DNA from: Nautilus pompilius
Taxonomy: Eukaryota; Mollusca; Cephalopoda; Nautilida; Nautilidae
DNA length: 64,000 nt
Assembly (NCBI GenBank): GCA_018389105.1
Contig: JACATO010001006.1
Location: forward strand, 124,001-188,000
Reading direction: 5' to 3'
Shown here piece after piece: positions 20,357 to 33,836 of the stretch; positions within the stretch are counted from its first letter, which is position 1, and every line of letters starts with the position of its first letter. A program made the position numbers and the translations under genes. Under the pieces are notes generated by a model. That model ran no database searches. It was not told the DNA's origin and saw only the letters and a program-made list of their open reading frames with translations.

Positions 20357-22011
20357 AAAATAGCTAAATTGAATAAGAGAAAAAGGGGGTAGTCATGATG
20401 TCATCATCTCACAAAGCTTGGTTTTGAAGAATTACTTATTTAAAAAAAGAGAAAGATTCCTTTCTTGTTGACCACTTAACCATGTCTCTTGTTGATAAAA
20501 ATATTAATAGAAAAGTTATCCAGTCATGCTGGTTTCTAAACTTGCGCTTCATTAAACCCTTTCTACTTTATCTCACACAATATGTGACTTTTATTGCTTA
20601 AAAAGGATTATTATAATTCTTGCCCCTTCTTTCTAAATTGTACCCAAATTCTGAGAAACCTTTTTATTGACTTTTTAGGGATTGCTCTTTGAAGGAAGAA
20701 CTCAAATTTGGCCTGAGCAAATAATGGAATTGCATGAGAATCAGGCAGACCATCACATTCTGCTAATATTAAAAAAAAAGCTTTTTAATCAATATCCCAG
20801 TAACTCCTCTTCTTTCTCCCTCTTCCCCCCTTCTCCGCCAACACCATTTGATTTTGTGCTGAACAGGAGGCAAGTGTGTCTGCAACTACTTAGATGATTG
20901 CTGGAAGACTTTCTCATAATTTATTAGGCCAATCGGGTTAAGATGAAGTTACTTAGCAGCGGGAGGTGTGTTTCTGCAGAGACTTCCCATCGCTATGAAA
21001 ACTTTTTAATGGTGGTTGGAGATAAGCATCAGGTTTTCATGGCACTGACAGGCTTTTATCAGAATGATTTTTCTCTTTCTCTCCCCATTGGTATGGTGAG
21101 ATTTAATTAAATTTGCTCAATGTCATTAGGAATAATTGAGATTGTGGGCTGTCAGAAGTGCCACCATGGCAATTACCCTCAGTCTAAGTGTTGGTTAGCT
21201 GGAATTTTTTCCTGATTATCTGTGCACAAAGTTAAACAATTGAAGGAATAATTTTAAAAAAAAAGACAAAGTATTCGAGTGGATATGTTTCAAGTGTCTT
21301 ATTCCCAAGGCATGGTGTTCACACTAATTAGTTTCTTACAGCTGCTACAACCTTTCACTTGTGCTCCTGATCTCGTTAGTGAAAGTCATGATGTATATTT
21401 TTCCTTATTAATAAGGCTGCAAATAATCTTCTTAGCTTTTTTTTAAATTAAGGTAGTCATTGCAAATACTAAAGAAGTAGTTAAAAGAATGCCAGTAACG
21501 TTGTAGCTCTCTCTCTCTCTCTCGGAGTTTCTAGCTGTTAAAATTTCATAGAATTAAACTTTTAAGCCATCGACACTCATTGAAAAAAGGGTTGCTAATG
21601 GTCCTACAAAGCTATGGATCTGTGTACAAAGAAACTGGTACCTTGTGTGTGTGACAGCATCAGGATCAAGTATGAAGATGACATGGGCAGTTGAAGAGCA
21701 CTGTTTAAGATGCTCTTGTTTGTTAATATGTTTAATTTATTCTATAACTAGAAATTTATTTTAAAAGTAACTTCTGTATCATTAATTCAAGTCAAACATG
21801 TATATACAAAGCTTTGTCTTCTGTTATGAAGACTATAAAAAGTGTTGTGTAGATCATAGTTATGCATTGTGTTGTATAGTATTTGTATGTCTCTTAATGC
21901 TACTGTGTTTTCTACTCTCAATCTAGAAAAGCTCAGTAAAACAACAAAAAAGTGTTATGAGAATACTAAATTAATTATTGAAAGTAGTAATAATATGTGA
22001 TGGTATGTGTT
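20357..22011. other. No gene seen; enhancer-like block near 20,915-21,230
   Basis: The block around 20,915-21,230 is less repetitive than its surroundings and rich in TAATTA-like and ATTGT motifs, as in developmental enhancers. This is only an impression from composition. A short (CT)n lies near 21510. Confidence 0.3.
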
Positions 22012-22490
22012 CAGGGCCGCATCAAGGAAATAGTGGGCCCAGGGCAAGCAGATATTTTGGCCCCCGATGTGTACTGTATTAATATCTTTTTTAAGCTCCG
22101 TCTACACACACACCTTCCTCGCCTTACTGTTAAATGTATGTTTCCACAATCTCTGTGTCTACTCTATCTATGCAAAATGAATAAAATTAGAAAGGGAAAT
22201 ACTGTAGAATATATTTTATATTTACATAAAAAGCAGAGTCTCAGATATGAACTTTGCGTGCTTTTTGCACAGAAAATTGCTGAACAATGTCTTTAATATT
22301 TAAAATTTATAAAAATCTAACTTACAATATTATTTTCTTTTAAATTATTGATTGATTAAAACAAGATTAAAACAATAAAAATATACCGTTATTTGATAAA
22401 TTAAAATAAATTATATTATATTATTCGGGCCCCTCCCAATCGTGGGCCCCGGGCAAGTGCCCCGTTTGCCCTATGGTTGAAGCAGGCCTG
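22012..22490. mobile_element. hAT-type MITE with perfect 8-bp target duplication
   Basis: The left end is CAGGGCCGCATCAAGG; the right end, read inward, is CAGGCCTGCTTCAACC. Subterminal GGGCCCAGGGCAA and GGGCCCCGGGCAAG are further inverted blocks. TATGTGTT precedes the element (22004-22011) and follows it (22491-22498) exactly, which proves insertion with an 8-bp duplication as in the hAT superfamily. No transposase frame remains inside. Confidence 0.85.
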
Positions 22491-22498
22491 TATGTGTT

Positions 22499-25400
22499 TC
22501 TTTAACATAAGAATTAGGAGTACAGTCAAAATTTCTAATGGCTGAATATTTATACTTTTGTTAACATTTATTTTCTATAGCCTGTCAGTACTGCATTGCC
22601 ATTTAAATATACTCAAATTATACTAGTTTGGTAATATCCAGCCATAACAGTGCTGTATACTCTTGGTCCTGAATCAGCACCTCTTAACAGATTGAATCTT
22701 GTTTCTGAATAAGATTTTTATCTAGAGATTTATACTCTGTCTCTGGAACATTCATCGGAGTTTTCGTTAATCCAAAAGTCTTATCATTACTTAGGCAATG
22801 TCAGAAGTGATATCATTTTTCTAGAGCTAATTATCCTGACTTTGAAGTAAAGTGGTTTCTTAATTTTCTTCTCTCTCTCTCTGCATTCTCAGCATTTAGG
22901 ACTCTGTGAAATTACCTGATTACTCAAGAAACCTAATACCATCTGGTTGAAATCAGCTGTCAGACACCATTTTCTCAAATCTGTTAAAAAAACAACGGAA
23001 CTGACCAAAGTTATTTTTTTGATAGGTTCCATATCTCTTGTGTGCATGTATGTTAATGTCAGAAATGTTGCTACTATTAATTTTTAAATTTAAATTGTGC
23101 TTAGCCTCCCATAACCTGTTGAATTCATTATAACCTTTTATTTTCTTATGAAATTCCTGATTTTTTCTTTTTTTGAAATTGTTGACTACATTTATAATAA
23201 TAAATTTAAAGAACTAGATCCTAAAAAATGTTTGTTTTTTTGCCAAAACCATTTCAAGTATCAGCTGATCCTGTTATTAAAGAATGACTTACTGTATGTA
23301 TGTATATTTCATCCTGCTGCTAGATAGAGATGCCACAGTTCAGCAGAAAGGTCAATTGGTTAGCTTTTTCAGCTTGTTGACTGTTTAGAAATCTCAAATT
23401 TTCTAAATCCATCCTTTAAAAAAATTTTTTGTTTCTATCATTCATTAAAAAAAAAAAAGAGAGAGATGCCCTAAATATTTAATAGCTCCATTTACTGAAT
23501 CATTCCACCAGAGAAATTGGAGTTTTTCATACTATGAGTGGCTATTGGTGTGGACATGCAGGTGTTTTGTAAGTATGAGATAGAAATGCATGGTGTGTTG
23601 CTGTTATTATTATTATTAATTAGGATCTTTTCATTGGGGGGGGGGGTCCTGTACTCATTTTGTTTTGAAAAATTTAATTTGGATCTTTCCTGCACTTGTA
23701 CATTGCTATGTGCCCAGTTAATTTAACACACTGGTGTGGTCTAGGGTAACTTCAACTGCCTGATAGTCCTGTGCAAGCAGGAAAAATTGGCCAATAGTGC
23801 TTGGAGAAAGAAATGGCGCAGTGTAGCAGAGTTCCCATTTTACTAGAAGTAAGAGCTATGGAAGGATTCATCATGTGGCTTGTAAATGCTTTGCTAAGGA
23901 AACAGGTTACAAATGATTATTTCTTAGCATGTGAAGGTCATTAACTTTCCAGATCCTCCCTTCATTTTCCATCAACTCTAATAGACTTCTCCACCTACAA
24001 ATACTTCTTTCCCTCTTTGCATTATGGTAAATTGAATTTGAAATCAATAACAACAACAATTGGTATAAGGTCTCATCATGTTTATATTTCTATGCATTCC
24101 AATTTTCAGCATCTTGAAACCCTCCTTTCTCTCTTTTTTTTTTTTTTTTGTTACAAATCTTAGTTCAAAACAAAAGAAGCCATTCTGTTAAACAAAATGG
24201 AAACCATAATACCATCTGTTTATCTAACTGAATATGGTGATTAGAGAAACAAAAGTAGATAGCCATTGTATTTATAAGTACCGTGCCTAAGCTGTTTTGA
24301 TTGCTGGCAAGATTTTACTCTAATGCCATTTACGTTTTTCCTTCAACTTTTTCATACATTTAAGACAGATGGCCCACCAGGGTAATTGCTTTCTTTATCT
24401 TTCCAATTAGTTGGCTGGCCAAATGCTTTTGTGGCCAGTAGTCAACCTCAATTACAAATGGAGATTGATTTGCTATAGTGTGATGCGTGAAAATGGCTTA
24501 TAGAATCTGGTACTAGTATTCGTTGCTACTGAATTGGGTATCATGGAACAGAACCGTGCTGCAGGATTTTGCAAACATTTACATCACGAGGAAAGAGATC
24601 AAAGAGAATAACCAAGCAATTTGTTTTGGTTGAAACAGTTGTAGTTACATATCCCTGCTGTGTCTTGTTTTATTCATCCTATCCAAAGGATGTAAGTTCT
24701 GAGGCTATACCTGTTTTATTGTTGTGTGTGCATGCGCAGTAGAAACCTCTTTTCTTGAAATGTTATTATACAGCATGATATTGTGCTAAATGTTTGCAGT
24801 TGGAAGAGAGAGTTTTATGCAGTTACTTATTTTTCTTGAATCTAATAACAAAATGCATTAACCTAAGGAAATAAATTTGTAGAAAGTTTTCAAGGCTTTC
24901 TTAAAAAAAAAAAACAACTTTTTTAAAAATCAGGTGAGTGAAAATAAACATATACAAGGTGTTAGACAAGGCTTGACCTTTCTACCTGCTTCATTTCTTT
25001 TTTCTGTGTCTGTAGTCAAGCCAATTTAAATTCAGCATGGTCACTAAATGTGTAAGGTCAGGCATCAGTAGATTTTGTTTTGAGAAAATTGTTTTCAAAG
25101 TCCATTTGGCCCAGAATAGTTATCCAGGCATGACAAAAAACGGAATCTTTCCTTACATGCTGACATTATTGGCAAAAATGACAGCATTTATTTAGTTTTT
25201 TTTTTATTAAAACACATTAAAAAATTTTGTACTCCAGTTATAACAATTCCACACAGTTGAAAACATTACCTGAGTTACAAATGAATGTTTTATGAAGTTT
25301 GTACATTCTGTTGTTTGTCTGTCTGCTTGTTTTTTTTTCTCCAAGCTTTCTTTTGAATGTTTTTCCATTATTAAATTTTTGTTCTTATTGGTTTAGCAAG

Positions 25401-26024
25401 GCTGATTATAAAGTCAGCAAAAGTTTAGTTTAGTTCCGTAACTTTGCATTTTATTCTCATTTAAAGATTAGCTACTACTACGCAACACTGAGAGGGTTTC
25501 AAGAACTTATTATAGCATATATTTTTGTGGGAGAAAACAATAGAATTGTAGAGTAATTTTTTTCGCTCAAAAGTAAAAAAAAAATTTGTTACTGCATTCT
25601 TGGGATATACCATTGATTATCACAGATTGCCTGTCAACTAAATACACATTCTTCAGTTTCCATTCAGAGGAAGAACTCTACCATAGTTTTGATGTCAAAA
25701 TATTTATAAAATTATTAAAAGATTAATTTTTTTTACAAGCGAGTAGATGGCAGTGCACACTGAAGAATTTAGTCATACTTAAAAAAAAAATTGCCATTTC
25801 TGGCTTTCTGTCAAGTCACATCGCAGCCTATACAATGATACTCTTCTAGATGTAAATTTCTAAAACCTAGACTCTAAGAGGACTGTTGTCTTGCAAGACC
25901 CTTGAGTATTGTCAGTTATGTCCCTTGATCAGACTTTTTAAAGCATTTTATTCCTATTGGAAAAAAAGTGGTTTCTTACATACTGCATACATTTTTTAGC
26001 CAGTAGAGATGATGATGGACTATT
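22499..26024. other. No gene seen
   Basis: AT-rich, CpG-poor DNA with poly(A), poly(T) and a poly(G) run (23635-23646). The block at 24,355-24,480 looks unique and holds several AATTA/CCAATTA motifs, but no function can be assigned. Confidence 0.45.
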
Positions 26025-26235
26025 TATTGGCTCATTTCTGTTGCATGGGCAACATCAGCAAGAGAATCTTGATGGAGAGTGTGGATCTGGTGTGTAATGG
26101 CATGTTTAAGCTCTTCCAGGTCACTGTGCCAACAGTGGTATTTGATCTGGTGAACTTTGCAGTAATATTGGCCACAGATTCATGAGAAATGTTGAGATCT
26201 TTGGCAGCCCATTGTTAACTCTGGGCATTCTGAAT
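26025..26235 (-). pseudogene. Possible Tc1-like transposase C-terminal relic
   Basis: Minus-strand reading gives WAAKDLNISHESV and then, in another frame, DLEELKHAITHQIHTLHQ. The pattern resembles WPAKSPDLNPIEHVW...LEELK.A....W..IP of Tc1-like transposases. Short and shifted, so weak. Confidence 0.3.
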
Positions 26236-26871
26236 GGCCTGTAATCTATAACTTGAACTTGAATAAATGGAGAAATATCACAGGATCCACAAGTTTTCAT
26301 GATGATAGTACACCACTGATTATCTGCCCACCTAAACAAAGTATGTGTGTGTAATTGCATCTGAAATATACGCATTTTAGTCAGAAAATGTATTTATGGG
26401 GATGACCAAATTAATATGGCAAGGCACTATAATATAGTTGATGACATAAAAGCATCTTTGTTTAGTGAATTTCTTATATGTGAATTGATTTTCCTGAAAG
26501 TGAAAACGAAGAATATGGGCAAATAAGAGGCTGAATGTTCTCAGTGCTTGATTTAACCATTGCCGTTATAAAAGTGAATGTGCTGGGCTATTGTATGAAT
26601 CTTGTATAGATTGATATTTTATGTTACTATTGTTTATGCATATAGTAAATGTAGTAAGTGATGAATAAAAATCCCAAAACAAAGAGAGACTATTTAGCTG
26701 CAACTAGAACTGACACCTGATAGTTTTTGTACATTGATAGTTTTCTAGCGTGCATAGTAATACATTTCAAACAAGTTTTGTAATCCAGGATCTTACAAAA
26801 CAGTAATTAGAATGAGTTTCAGATGTATGGTATGTCTAATGTCCCATTAACAAGCGAGCCACTAACCTACC
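26236..26871. other. No gene seen
   Basis: Unassigned CpG-poor DNA between two transposase relics on the same strand. Confidence 0.4.
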
Positions 26872-27500
26872 AGGTGTTCAAAAAGACACAAACTTTACTG
26901 TAGCATAGTAAACAAAGACATATTGCTTGTTAGAGTTGGTGTTTTATACTGCATAACTCAGACATGATACACTATAATAAGTACTTTGAATGTCCACTAA
27001 TAACATCTACATAGGTATTGCAGTGTCTGAAACCAGAACAGCATATGATTTCACAGGAAAAGCTGTTGAGACATCAACATTTTGACTCATAAAAGTTTTT
27101 GGATGATGGGCAGGTGGCTGATCTTGCGGCATACACCTTATCTTTCAACACTCCACAGGGAAAAAATTCTGGTAGTGTGATATCTAAAGAATATGATGGG
27201 TGTTCCTTGTTCATATTGTCCCATCCACTTTCCAGTAATGTATTTAGCCAAAAATATCTGTAAATTTCGATGAAAATGCAGGAGTACCCATCTTGCTGGT
27301 AAAACACTTTTTCATTGCCAGACAGAGTCTAAATGCCATGCACATTTCTGGTCATAAGGTTGAGGTAACAGTCATCTGTCATTGTGTCATTAAAGATGAA
27401 TGGCCAAATAAGACTGGGGGAAGAGATGCCTAGTCACACCATAATAAATTTGATTGCATGAACAACCAGTGAGTGAATATTTTCATTATAACTTTGTTGG
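26872..27500 (-). pseudogene. mariner/IS630-group transposase relic
   Basis: On the minus strand, broken frames give a GISS...IGPF-like segment with FNDTMTDDCYL near 27,370-27,480, then FYQQDG at about 27,290, SLDITLPEFFPCGVLKDKVY at about 27,120-27,180, and FRHCNTYVDV...GHSKYLL at about 26,960-27,020. The order matches invertebrate transposases with FQQDGAPxH, SPDLTPLDFFLWGxLKxxVY and a C-terminal GGHFEHL. Catalytic positions are mutated. The sequence ending at 26,872 (GTGTCTTTTTGAACACCTGG on the minus strand) may be its terminal repeat. Confidence 0.6.
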
Positions 27501-28852
27501 GCTAAGGAAATCACACTGAATGGCAATCATTGCTGTTGAATGTCTGATACTAAGTGAACTTAATGGAAGGCACATTGCCAATAATACCATTTTTATTTTT
27601 TCCTTGTTTTTTATGAGATAGCAGGAAATTAAGGCATGTTTTGTAATAATTTGTGTGAGACTTTGATTACACAAACTAAACATTGAAAAGCTTGAGTAGT
27701 TTTTAGGGAAGTATTTAAAATCTTTTCCCCTTAAGAGCATAGTCAGTGCTTCCTTCGATGACTAGTGCAGGATGTGTGTCGTCAAGTTTTAGATCAAAGA
27801 ACAAAACAACAAACTTAACTTTGTGTTTATATGTAGATTGGCTTTAACAGTTTCAAGTCAACTTTTACAAATCTGAAGGCAAAATAATTTAATGCTTTTT
27901 CATGGTTTCCAAAAGAGAGTTTTGTTTTCAAAATTATATCAGAAAAAAAAAGTTTCTCAGAGGAGTTAAATATTATGATGTATTAATCATGCTGGAACTA
28001 CTAAAGTTAGCTTACACAAAAATAATAAATTTGGTATATATTCTATAATAACAAAAAAATTAAATGCCATGTGCATATTTTATGAATTGTTCTAAGTATC
28101 TCTTCTGGTTGGGGGGGGGTGTTCTTAAGAATAAATTACTTCCCTTTGCATTGACTGTTAGTTAGTCTATAAGTTTGACAAGCATCCTCTGCAACTGTTA
28201 GAAAAGATCAATAATGAATGGAATTCTTTTGATAGAAGAGACTCAGCTTCAACATTTGCTGTAGCTTTGCCTGTCAATGGACAATCCTTGAAATAAGCTA
28301 TGCAAGTAAATCTCTTTCTGCATGAAGTGGTTAGCATTAGATTCTTCACCCAAGGCAAATTTTCTCAACTCCTAATCCATTTCCTGTACTAATATGCATT
28401 TCCACAAACTTACCTCTTTTTCTTTACTTTCCACTTACTTAGTTTATATAATGACTTTGATATAAATTTTGAGCCATATTTCTGCCATTAGGCAGACGAT
28501 AAAGTAAAGCAGTGCTAAGCAGTATTTGTAGCTTATCCAAAAACACTAACAGTGAGGTTGGGGAATGTTGACTGATGATGGCTTGTACAGTTTTGCCAGA
28601 TTTCAAGAGAAACAGATTTTATTTCTTGTTTCAAATGTGAATGGAGGTGTGGCAGTGGAGATGCTTGAAATGATGATACAGAAAATCTGGAAAAGGAGAA
28701 AACAAACTTAGGTGGTGGTAATTAACAGGAATAACATGGGTTGTGAAAGATTCTTTTAGATACTTGGAACTTTGGTATTGCTAGCAAGTATCTGACAAAA
28801 ATCTTATTTATATGAGAATTGTGTACAAACTATGAGAAAATTTAATTTTGGA
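27501..28852. other. No gene seen
   Basis: Contains a poly(G) run near 28113 and short uninformative frames. A 63-codon minus frame at 28,167-28,358 is discussed among the rejected items. Confidence 0.4.
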
Positions 28853-29140
28853 TAGTACAATGGTTCTAAGGAGGCAGGAAACCATTGCAGTCCATGCAAG
28901 ATTCCATTGTTTGAGAAATGTCCATAGATAGTATAGTACAAATAAAAGTTACAAGAAGGCAGACAGGCACCACGACTTATGCAAGGTCAACAGGTTTGCA
29001 AAGTTTTGTTTGTAGACAGTATTGTATTGTGGTTACAAGGAACCAAGTAGGCATCATGGCTTATACAAGGTTTGCAGTTTTGATAAATGTGTATAGACAT
29101 GATTAGAGAAAGAAGCCATCATGGCTTATACAAGGCTCTT
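28853..29140 (+). repeat. Decayed tandem repeat, about 80-bp units
   Basis: About three and a half diverged units, each with a purine-rich AGGAGGCAGG-like block followed by a CATCATGGCTTATACAAGG-like block. The latter recurs at about 28,967, 29,051 and 29,121. Related text occurs singly at about 31,420-31,470, so the unit is also dispersed. Confidence 0.6.
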
Positions 29141-32100
29141 GTGTGAGTTGGCAGGAAGAGCAGGTTAGTATGACTTTAAAAGTTTATTTACATGATATCT
29201 ATTAACAGTTTTTACCTAGCAATTTGAGTTTTTGATGAAAAGCTAACAGTACCAAATTTTACTATTTTTTTTTTCCTTTTACAGGATTAAAATAAGCAAA
29301 ATGTAATTTTGTTTTTAAATTGTTTAAAAATCTGAAGCCCCAAGATGAGACCATAGTTAAGAAATATTGTAAAATGGATGGATGTGTAACTTTTATAACC
29401 CCTATTTATAATACAGGGAACTATCAGCTTTGCTTTAGTTTGTTGAAATTGTAGTGGTTGGAAGCCTCCCAGGAGAGTGTCTCTCAAACTCCTTTGCCCA
29501 CCCCTGTCTTCCAAACCAAGCTCTGTAGCAGCTGCTGTTTGTCCACACTATCTTTCTGGTTTCAATAAGTTTCAGTTGGGAGCTGATTGGAAAACTTTGC
29601 ACTGAGAAATTTTGCTACTCAAAACCTGGAAGAGAGTATGTAACTGAATACAACAGCACAAATTGGCTTAGATCTAGTTACATACTTGCTTTTGGGCAAT
29701 CATCACATCACTGCATAACAGAGCTTTAAAAAAAAATATATATATATTCAAGAAAGGATATCCATCAATATACTTTTTAATCTGACATGGTTCAAAACAA
29801 AGGAATGCACAGCTGGTTTTAGCAACTTTGTTTAGGCCAAAGCTGATAGCTGATGCAAATGTTGAAAATATACATGAACTTGAGCTAAACGTAGTTGGTA
29901 ATTAGTCAAACTAATAGAGAGGGGAAAAAAAAATAACAATTTTTGTCAAAAATGAGTTACTACTATAATTTTTCTTTGTAATTACCCAATGACAACAGGT
30001 GTTACAAGTTTGAAAAAAACAAGAAAATGGCCTGATTTAGCTTTGTAATTTGAAAGTTTAGCAGTGATTTTACGTGTTTCAGCTTGTTTTCCAGTACTCA
30101 TTTTGAAACTGATGATGATATGAATGAAATCTGTTCATGGGGGTCTTGTGACTATCATCTAATCCATACTATAACAGTCTCGATTTGGTGGGCATGAGGG
30201 ATATGAAAAGGAACAACTGATGATTCTGATGACAGGTGGGCTATGCTTCTGTCAGCGAATTTTTCAGTTTGTGGGTGCAACAGTTTTCTTAATTTTCTCA
30301 ATTAAGCAACCACTTTCCTAATTTTTTGTCTAGAGTACGTTCGGCAGTCAGATTTCCTAGGTAAGATGTCCCCATTTCAAGTTATCTGGGTGTCTGTCTG
30401 TCTGTCTCTCTCTTTTTTGAGTAAATCTTTTTTTAAAAAAATTTAAAAAAAAACAACATATGCTTATGATTTATTTGATGTTAAATTTTCTGGTTTTTTT
30501 TTTTTTTTTACTCATGCACTGCTTGCCTAATTGGAATAATGTGCTATCCTTGAAATTCTCAGTGATGCTCAGTGTGATAGCTTACAGGTGTCAGACATGG
30601 CAACTGGTACTGAACATGCTGAAGTACCAGGATCTACATGATTAGTTTTTCTTTATAAAAAATAAATAATTTTTTTTTTATTAATGGAAAGGAAAACGTA
30701 TCACCGTTGCTGTCATCTAAAGTAAATAATGAGTCTCAGAAGCAACATGAAAAGTGGATTTATATTATTAAATAAGCCTGACAGCAGTTTTAAGATAGAA
30801 ACAAGAAACATCCCATGATCATTGATCAGTCTACTGGCATTGTGGAGGAAGGGAAAAAAAGATGGAAAGAAGAAAATTAATGATGCAGAGATTAATTGCT
30901 CTGATCAAATATTTAACATCATGAAGTGTAATTTTCTGTTACTTGAAATTCCCTTGTCATTTAAGTAAATTAAACTAGTGTAGCTTCTTAAATTAAACTG
31001 GAATAAATTGAAAATTCCAAAAATATCATCAGATTCATGTTTATTCTAGCATAAATAAGTTGGCTTAATGTAAAACGGCATAACTCAAATAAATGGATAA
31101 TTAAAGATGTAATCTCTGTCAATTTTGTGAATCAGAAAAGACATATTTTGTTACATTGTACTTTTGTTGTCCAAATGTTACCTTAAAAAGCATTATAATA
31201 GCTTCTATACTGAATCTAGGTAAAGATATATTGTTTATTTTTGATAATGTCTCTGATGCCCTGCCTTTTTAATCTAAGAAAAATCTCTGTCTATGCATGT
31301 TATGTCATTTGTATTTCTGTTTACAGATTTACCTAAACACAGATTGATTGATTTTATGGAATTTTTTGTTTTTTTTTTCTTTTCAGTAGAACAGACCTTA
31401 CATAGTTCCATGTTCTATTGAGTTAGGAAAGGCAAGAAACCTAAGGTTTATACAAGACTTCTCCAAACTCCTCTTCCTCATCTTGCAGTTTTCAGGTAAC
31501 ATTTTTATCATTGTTGCTAATAGCTACTTAGATAGTAAATTATTTTTTTACATACCATTCTTAAAAAAATGTTGCTAACATCAAAACTGTAATTAATATT
31601 TCTGGGTGAGATCTTAAGCTGTTTTTTTTTTTAAAACAGATTAGGCTTTTGCTTTCTTAACAAATAAATTTTTATTTAACTTTAAAAATGTGCTGTGCAC
31701 AATTACCAGCACACGTACTATATATAATATGATAAAATTTACCTAAGGTTAAAGAAAGGAAAGAAATTTGTCTTCAAATATGCGAACATTCATTAAGAGT
31801 AAAAATTTCTCCATTGAGGGAAAGCTAACCCTTTAATGGCTATACTGTTAAAATATAATGCAGGAGTTGTGTTGTTAGCATACCTGCTGATGATGAAATC
31901 TGCAACCATAGCTAGTTGCATTGAGGTGGGGTAAGGTTATGGCACCAGAAGCTATAGATATTGCAATAATATTCAAAGATTTGCAACTTTGGTCAAATTG
32001 ATGGCTAAAGAGAACTTACCTAACCTCTTATATAATTAGTTGATAGATAAGGGAACGGAAATACCTGAAAAACCTAGTAGAATGGTACAGATGAGCTAAA

Positions 32101-32946
32101 AAACACAAACTGCTAGACTTCAAAATGCTTGTAGTTGGTGTTAATCCACCACCCATGTTAACATTTAAATTGTTCTCAGGTGAAGTGACATGTATCTCAT
32201 GAACAGCAACAGATTCATTAAATATAGGAACATTTCATTTTGAGACTAGAACACAAAACGAGATCAGTCAATTTAAATAAAGAACACAATTAATCAGAAG
32301 GTTTATTTGAAAAAAATAAACAACCAAAAGGATAACTATATACCATTATTAGTTCTAATTTCCATTTGTTCTCCAATAAATTCCCATCCCTTTTCTTTAA
32401 GAATAATTTGGTGCATGGATATTGTCTGTCAAAGAATTTACTTTGTAGACATCATGCCCCTTTAGCATTGCATTTACAGATATGAAATGAAAATCATCTA
32501 TCTCAACTCAAATCATTTCTGGCTGCTTCAGTCTTTTCCATTGTTGAAATATCTGTTCAAATAGGCAACTAGTCTTGACAGTAGATTTTTCCAGAAGTCT
32601 ATTTAATGTTAGATTTAAAGCAACTGTTTCAACAGTTTATTGTGAATTGTGTCTATGAAATGTGATCTTTAATTGTGTTGATTGATTTCTCTCTATGGTA
32701 TTCAGTGATTAATGTGAACCCCATTAATTTGGCATTAGCATTGTGATCATTATAATCTGTAGTTTCTGGTTCATTATTGATTATTGCAAATATGATAACT
32801 CTGTTTTCAAAGATCTACCAGTAGTGTTGTTAGATTCTTTTTGACTGGCACTATCAAAGGTGTTTTGTGTGTGAGTGCTTGTTATATTGCCAGCCGCTCC
32901 CCGTGTGACTTGGTCTTAGCTGGTACAGATTGCTTGGAAATACATA
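29141..32946. other. No gene seen; one exon-like segment at 31,388-31,495
   Basis: AT-rich DNA. The segment 31,388-31,495 is bounded by CTTTTCAG and GTAACA like an exon, but has stops in all three frames and includes repeat-like sequence. Confidence 0.4.
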
Positions 32947-32950
32947 CTAA

Positions 32951-33144
32951 CTCTTTCCCTGCTAGAGTCTGAGATCGCTGATCTAATATAGGTTTTATGA
33001 CACTCAGTAGATGGCTGGTCTGTAGCACTGGATATCATTAGTTTAAGCATTGGTGAATGCCCTTGGGGGAATTCCAAATCATCTGTCAGTGGAAGAGTGA
33101 ATCTGTTAATGGAAATAATGTCAAAAACCTTGGCATGAAAAGGG
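32951..33144. mobile_element. Candidate piggyBac-like MITE, 194 bp
   Basis: CTAA flanks both sides (32947-32950 and 33145-33148). The ends read inward as CTCTTTCCCTGCTAG and CCCTTTTCATGCCAAGG. The CCCTTT-type ends and a 4-bp TTAA-like duplication suggest a piggyBac-type element. The end similarity is limited. Confidence 0.35.
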
Positions 33145-33783
33145 CTAAGCATTGGAGCTGAACTGCAGTGTTAAAGAACAGAGACAAATGTGTTATCATG
33201 CAATTTTAATTGCTTCATTATCTGTTGTGCAATTCAAAAATAAACTCTATAAAAAAAAAATAGTCTCCTTTTGACCCAGTGATTCTGTTTTACTTTTTCG
33301 TTTGTTTCTGGAAAGGTTGTTGCATTTGGAAATTATAATCTTTGATGAAATTAACAAATGGTCAAACGTGAATGGTCCTTAATGATAGGCTGATTTGGCC
33401 TAGCTTTTATTAAACTGTAGTTAGCAAAGAATACCTTTGTTTTGACATTAGTAATAGTTGTTGCTGTTTTTTTTTCATTGCAACTTGACTTTTGCATTAA
33501 GTCAGTAACAGAGACGCTTGACTTTGTTAAAGGACTGACTAGTCTCATGTCAAAATGAACGGATCCCCCATTAAAAAGTTTATATGATGAATTATTTTAT
33601 AAATAAATATTTTGGAATTGTATTCACTCAGTTTAAAAACCTTTGACTAGCAAGTGAAGCCAGCCTGCTTTTCTTTTCTTCTGTTTTTGTTGTAATAGTT
33701 CTCAAAGCATATGAAATTCTGTCCCTTTTTTATTCTCCTTTAGTTAACCTTTGCCACTGAATTTTAAAAAAAAAAACATGCCA

Positions 33784-33836
33784 TTAACCCTTTCTGCGGC
33801 AGTGTTCCATTTCAGAAACATCTATATTTTTAAATA
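33784..33836 (+). repeat. Dispersed repeat end TTAACCCTTTC..., copy 1
   Basis: About 52 bp starting at TTAACCCTTTCTGCGGCAGT and ending ATATTTTTAAAT is shared with 38119-38170, differing at only a few positions. The TTAA-CCCTTT start fits a piggyBac-like terminus. No opposite end was found. Confidence 0.5.

Noticed and set aside
28167-28358. Minus-strand 63-codon frame with LTGKATANVEA, faintly like a Tigger/Jerky transposase segment
   Set aside because: The match does not extend to neighbouring motifs such as NADET, so it is not supported.
29414-29506. CAGGG...CCCCTG pair suggesting a 93-bp hAT MITE
   Set aside because: The two ends are not similar beyond CAGGG and the flanking octamers do not match.
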